A DNA stretch of 37,445 bases. Origin: Flammula alnicola (lineage: Eukaryota; Basidiomycota; Agaricomycetes; Agaricales; Strophariaceae). The position numbers were made by a program, and so were the translations under genes. Shown in pieces: positions 34,432-37,445 of the stretch (the stretch's first letter is position 1; every line of letters begins with the position of its first letter). The stretch is taken from assembly GCA_015499995.1 (NCBI GenBank), contig JADNRV010000413.1:1-37445 (forward strand), given 5' to 3'. The notes below the pieces were generated by a model. It saw nothing but the letters and a program-made list of their open reading frames with translations. It was not told the DNA's origin and did not search any database.

Positions 34432-35081
34432 ACGCGTAGAAACGCGTCCAATATTGATTACAACTGTAGTCTTGCCGAGGAACGCGTCCGAGCCCGTGTC
34501 CGAGCCCATCTACGTATCAAAGCCATATCCCATCAACATGGAGTCATACTACGTCGTGTAGTCTACGTGTCCGTGGGGTATCTTTAGTAACCCGATTCCC
34601 ATCCGGTATTTATTAAACTCCAGACGCGTCGCGCCACAACAACAAAAACATCCTGCCACTCCGTATCATGGACCGCGACGTGCGACCAGTCCCAACGCGT
34701 CAAGGCACACGGGCAGTCTAAGTAGCTTCGAGATCACAATGGGCACCCAAGCATTAACATATACGCGTATGTAGGTCCCTTGCTCATTGTTGTCCTTAAA
34801 CAGCCGTGGGTAATCCAGATCGCGTCCAGAATGCAGGGAGCGAATCATGGACGCGCAAGACCATTCCATATAGTCCCCTGAACCATTACATTACACTGCC
34901 AGTCTGGATTATTAGCCCATTGTCTCGTGCAGGCTGTACATCCGGGACGCGCATCTGGACGCGTTACCTTTCGGACGCGTTACATTTCAATGTTCTATGT
35001 CAGCTGACACCCTAGACCCACACAAAGGACTTATCGAAACGCGTCTTTGCCATCAATTTATCCTATATTGACGCGACGCGT
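34432..35081. other. Cluster of eleven ACGCGT motifs
   Basis: Exact acgcgt at 34432, 34442, 34482, 34624, 34695, 34763, 34959, 34975, 35039 and 35076, plus overlapping near-forms gacgcgtcgcg and aacgcgac. By my count this is ten exact sites in 650 bases and an eleventh one base off at 35175 (catcgcgtcgcg). Random expectation is about one per 4 kb. ACGCGT is the MluI cell-cycle box bound by the fungal MBF complex. Here the sites do not sit before an obvious gene, so a repeat-derived origin is equally possible. Confidence 0.55.
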
Positions 35082-35262
35082 CGCGATAGCCCCTAGAACC
35101 TCCACCAAACGCGACCTAATATAGTGAGACTGCCACCATCCGTCCGCTGTGACTGACTATCGTATACTAGTACTGACGCATCGCGTCGCGCTACTCCCGT
35201 TGCAAAACACGGTCTAATCATCAGTAGTCAGACCGCCGCTACGGTCCAACTACTGTCTCCTT
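35064..35262. repeat. Degenerate tandem duplication of about 95-105 bases
   Basis: The block from about 35064 (tattgacgcgacgcgtcgcg) and the block from about 35168 (tactgacgcatcgcgtcgcg) align through a second similar stretch (aaacgcgacctaata versus aaacacggtctaat) and a third (gagactgccacc versus gtcagaccgccgc). Identity is moderate, so this is an old or unrelated similarity. The first block contains the 14-base palindrome cgcgacgcgtcgcg. Confidence 0.35.
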
Positions 35263-35740
35263 CGTGACTTGCGACTGGCTTTGTCCGTCTTCTTTTTTTA
35301 GGCTGGCGTTCTGGTCACAGATTATTCGGAGTTTTGAAAGGTTTAGCAGGTCAGCAGGTCGCCATCTGATCATGAATCGAGGCGTCGTAACTGTATCACG
35401 TCGCGATGACTCGACGCACCAATAAAAATGCAGCTTTATTCTTGAACCTGACCGCGACAAAACACGGATGCTATGACAAGACTAACATCCTTTCAAAAAA
35501 TACAAGTAACTGGCATCCGTTGCATAACCACGACTCTGCAAACTCGAATGCAGGTTCGTATCAATGATTCTCATGTCTCCATATCCTCATCCTATTGAGT
35601 TGACCAATGACTCCATTTTCTCCTTTTGCGGATACAATACAGTACACCGCCAAATGTATGATATCTGGCAGTCACGTTTTCTAATTTCATTGGGTACATA
35701 TGTCGATGCACATGAGTCAGATATGGAGCTAGCTTTATAC

Positions 35741-36240
35741 CAGCTGAAAGATTTGACATTAGGTTAGCTGGTTGGCACATGTTCAGATGTGACAACTATG
35801 TAGCAGGAAGATCATCCTGAAGATCTTGTCCCACCCACCTGTCAGATCGGAAACCAGCTCCATCGCAGCTGAAATATTTGATGTTAATTCAGCTGGTCGA
35901 CACATGTTTACATATAATATCCATGAAGCAGCAGGACCATCCTGGAGGTTTTGTTCCACCCATCTGCCAGATACAGAACCAGCTCCGTCGCAGCTGAAAT
36001 ATTTGATGTTAATTCAGCTTGTCGGCACATGTTTACATATAATATCCATGAAGCAGCAGGACCATCCTGGAGGTCTTGTTCTACTTATCTGCCAGATACA
36101 GAACCAGCACCATCACAGCTGAAATATTTGATGTTGGCTCAGCTTGTTAGCAGATGATATTTAGACATCATGTCCATGTAGTAGCAGGTCTATCCTGCGG
36201 GTCTCATCTCATCTACTAGTCAGACAATTCACACACACAT
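35741..36240. repeat. Tandem array, four copies, period 125 bases
   Basis: The marker cagctgaaa occurs at 35741, 35866, 35991 and 36116, exactly 125 bases apart each time. Copies 2 and 3 are nearly identical (shared stretch gaaatatttgatgttaattc, then catgtttacatataatatcc and gaagcagcaggaccatcctg). Copies 1 and 4 are more diverged, as is usual at the edges of an array. The period is not a multiple of three, so any open frame across it is not conserved coding sequence. It is a minisatellite-type repeat next to the polyketide synthase remnant. Confidence 0.9.
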
Positions 36241-36659
36241 GGTTGCGGGGTGTGGCTGCGCCCGGCATTATTAGTCCTTTTGTTCAGTGTTCTTTCTAGT
36301 CAGCAGGCACTTGAAATATATCTTACAAAGAGAAGTATATGAAAAGAATAATATACAGGAAGATATCTATTACTTACATTGAAGACATATAATTTATGAA
36401 AGTAAGGCCGTAGCATGCATTACACACTGGAGCAGGAACCTACTAACTAAAAGACAAGTGTGCCAATGGAAGAACATTGGTGGTCAGGTTGCAGACGGTC
36501 GTAATGTGTGGCTGTGTATGGAGCGTGGCAGCCACCGAGAGACAGGCTGTAATTCCGTCTTGCTGAGCTGTGTCAAAGGAGACAGGCGGGGCTGGTGGTG
36601 ACAAGTCGACGGTGGTGGGTGGTCGCGGGTATCCGAACAAACTCGAACGTGGTCTGGTA
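36241..36659. other. Spacer between the tandem array and the polyketide synthase remnant
   Basis: AT-rich on the left and GT-rich on the right. The minus strand has a 73-codon open frame (36443-36664) with Pro/Thr-rich sequence that does not continue the product-template domain. I see no gene here. Confidence 0.45.
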
Positions 36660-37445
36660 AACATTCTTGAAACATTCGTAGATCTGTGCCTTGGACATCA
36701 TCTGCAGGGGCACCATCTCAGGTTCCTTGACCACCTTTTTAGATAAACGTGGGGCGGTTTATCGGCAACAGAACCTGAGCAAATGTGGGTATTGGCAGCA
36801 TCTTCCTGGACCAACTTGTAAGCACCCTGGCCATCGATCTCAGCGCGCACTTGAGTTTCGGGTGTTTCCAAAACCAATGGCACATGGAACTTGGTGTCCT
36901 TGACGGTCTTGGAGCTGGCAGCATGAGCATCAACCATTGCAGCACCGGGAAGGACACGGCGACCTTCGACCTTCGATTCGATGAAGATCCAAAAAGTCGC
37001 AGAGAGCTTGATCAACGATGAACTGTGGGTTGGCCGGTTTCTCTTGGACAGATTCTATTTGATGAGGAATGGCACCCAGGACGGATGAGCGAGTTGTGAT
37101 GTAGGAAGGGTAGTTATAGAGACGTTGGAAGGGGTAGGTAGGAACGTCGGTCATTGCGAACTTGTAAGGCATTTGGTTGAATAGGACCTCAAAGTAGACG
37201 CTAAATCCTTTCTCGAATAAGGAAGAGAGTGCTGCCAGCATCGCGACAATTTGGTCTTTCCCGCGCTTGCCAGTGAAAGCGAGGCGAGATTTTGCAGCGA
37301 ATTCTGGTGTTTGCATGTTAGACCAGATAGTCGGTTGAGGCCCAACATCAACAATGACGTCGATCGACGAAGCCTGGTTGCAGCCCAAGCAGTTTTGGAC
37401 AAACCTGACAGAGCTCTGGCATGGTCAACCTACCAGGGGCGTCAG
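36660..37445 (-). pseudogene. Remnant of a non-reducing polyketide synthase (end of AT, linker, start of PT domain)
   Basis: Non-reducing iterative polyketide synthases make aromatic polyketides such as orsellinic acid. Read from the window edge, the fragment holds GRLTMPELCQVCPKLL, then the end of the acyltransferase domain SIDVIVDVGPQPTIWSNMQ, the linker LAFTGKRGKDQIVAMLAALS, FNQMPYKFAMTDVPTYPFQR, and the start of the product-template domain VEGRRVLPGAAMVDAHAA with LVLETPETQVRAEIDGQGAY. The frame breaks at least three times: near 37370-37400, at a 7-base tandem duplication (gaccttc twice, 36961-36974) and at the gggg run 36751-36754. After QMMSKAQIYECFKNVY (about 36661) similarity ends, so the rest of PT, the carrier protein and any thioesterase are missing. 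A degraded copy is likely, but part of the damage could be assembly error. The gene's 5' side is outside the window. Confidence 0.8.

Larger units (their letters stand above)
33513..35740. other. Gene-free 2.2 kb rich in ACGCGT words
   Basis: No frame here has recognisable motifs. One plus-strand frame (34147-34587) is open for 146 codons but shows no family sense. The left part (33560-33960) is C/T-rich promoter-like sequence. From about 34430 to 35080 the hexamer acgcgt recurs (separate entry), followed by a degenerate duplication. The rest (35270-35740) is plain AT-rich sequence leading into the 125-base array. Confidence 0.45.

Noticed and set aside
34147..34587. 146-codon plus-strand open frame in the ACGCGT region
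   Set aside because: No recognisable motif, no splice logic, and mixed basic/Cys-rich sequence typical of chance; not enough to call a gene.
35826..36157. Open frames with repeated peptide sequence in the 125-base array
   Set aside because: They only echo the DNA repeat; the period is not a multiple of three, so successive copies are read in different frames.
35741..36240. CRISPR-like array
   Set aside because: The whole 125-base unit is repeated without unique spacers, and the surrounding genome is eukaryotic.

Overview
The window is nuclear DNA of a fungus, most likely an agaricomycete basidiomycete. The genes are dense and sit on both strands. They are cut by many short GT-AG introns of about 45-110 bases. 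One gene is the mushroom-type trehalose phosphorylase. The right end carries a remnant of a basidiomycete-style non-reducing polyketide synthase. I rebuilt the exons by hand from reading-frame continuity, splice signals and remembered family motifs. No database search was run, so family names rest on motif recognition.

From left to right, the window opens with the 3' end of mismatch-repair gene MSH3 (+). Next are POL5/MYBBP1A (-), an unknown Cys-motif protein (-) and trehalose phosphorylase (-). A TFIIB-family factor (+) follows across a divergent promoter holding two CACGTG boxes. After a gene-poor gap of about 2.5 kb come a PAP2 lipid phosphate phosphatase (-), the PP4 regulatory subunit R2 (+), a Fyv7-like rRNA-processing protein (-), eIF1/SUI1 (+) and the tri-snRNP 27K protein (-). 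A 449-base inverted-repeat element then precedes a small RRM-like protein (+), cap-binding protein CBP20 (-), proteasome ATPase RPT3 (+), pyrroline-5-carboxylate reductase (+), a small membrane protein (+), phosphoserine aminotransferase (-) and an unknown Ser/Pro-rich protein (-). Most of these are housekeeping genes for DNA repair, ribosome biogenesis, transcription, splicing, translation, the proteasome and Pro/Ser synthesis. They show no operon-like logic; several pairs share divergent promoters or converge closely.

The last 4 kb, from about 33.5 kb onward, is different. It has no convincing gene, an excess of ACGCGT motifs, a four-copy tandem array with a period of exactly 125 bases, and a frame-broken polyketide synthase fragment cut off inside its product-template domain. 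It looks like an accessory or decaying region.

Three otherwise well-conserved genes (TFIIB-like, lipid phosphatase, phosphoserine aminotransferase) carry seven apparent one-base losses, and the polyketide synthase fragment carries an eighth. All eight sit at or near short homopolymer runs, which points to consensus errors in the assembly rather than to biology. I did not find a clearly new biological system. The best candidates for a second look are the inverted-repeat element, the ACGCGT cluster, the 125-base array, the GC-rich aminotransferase exon and the open frame behind RPT3.
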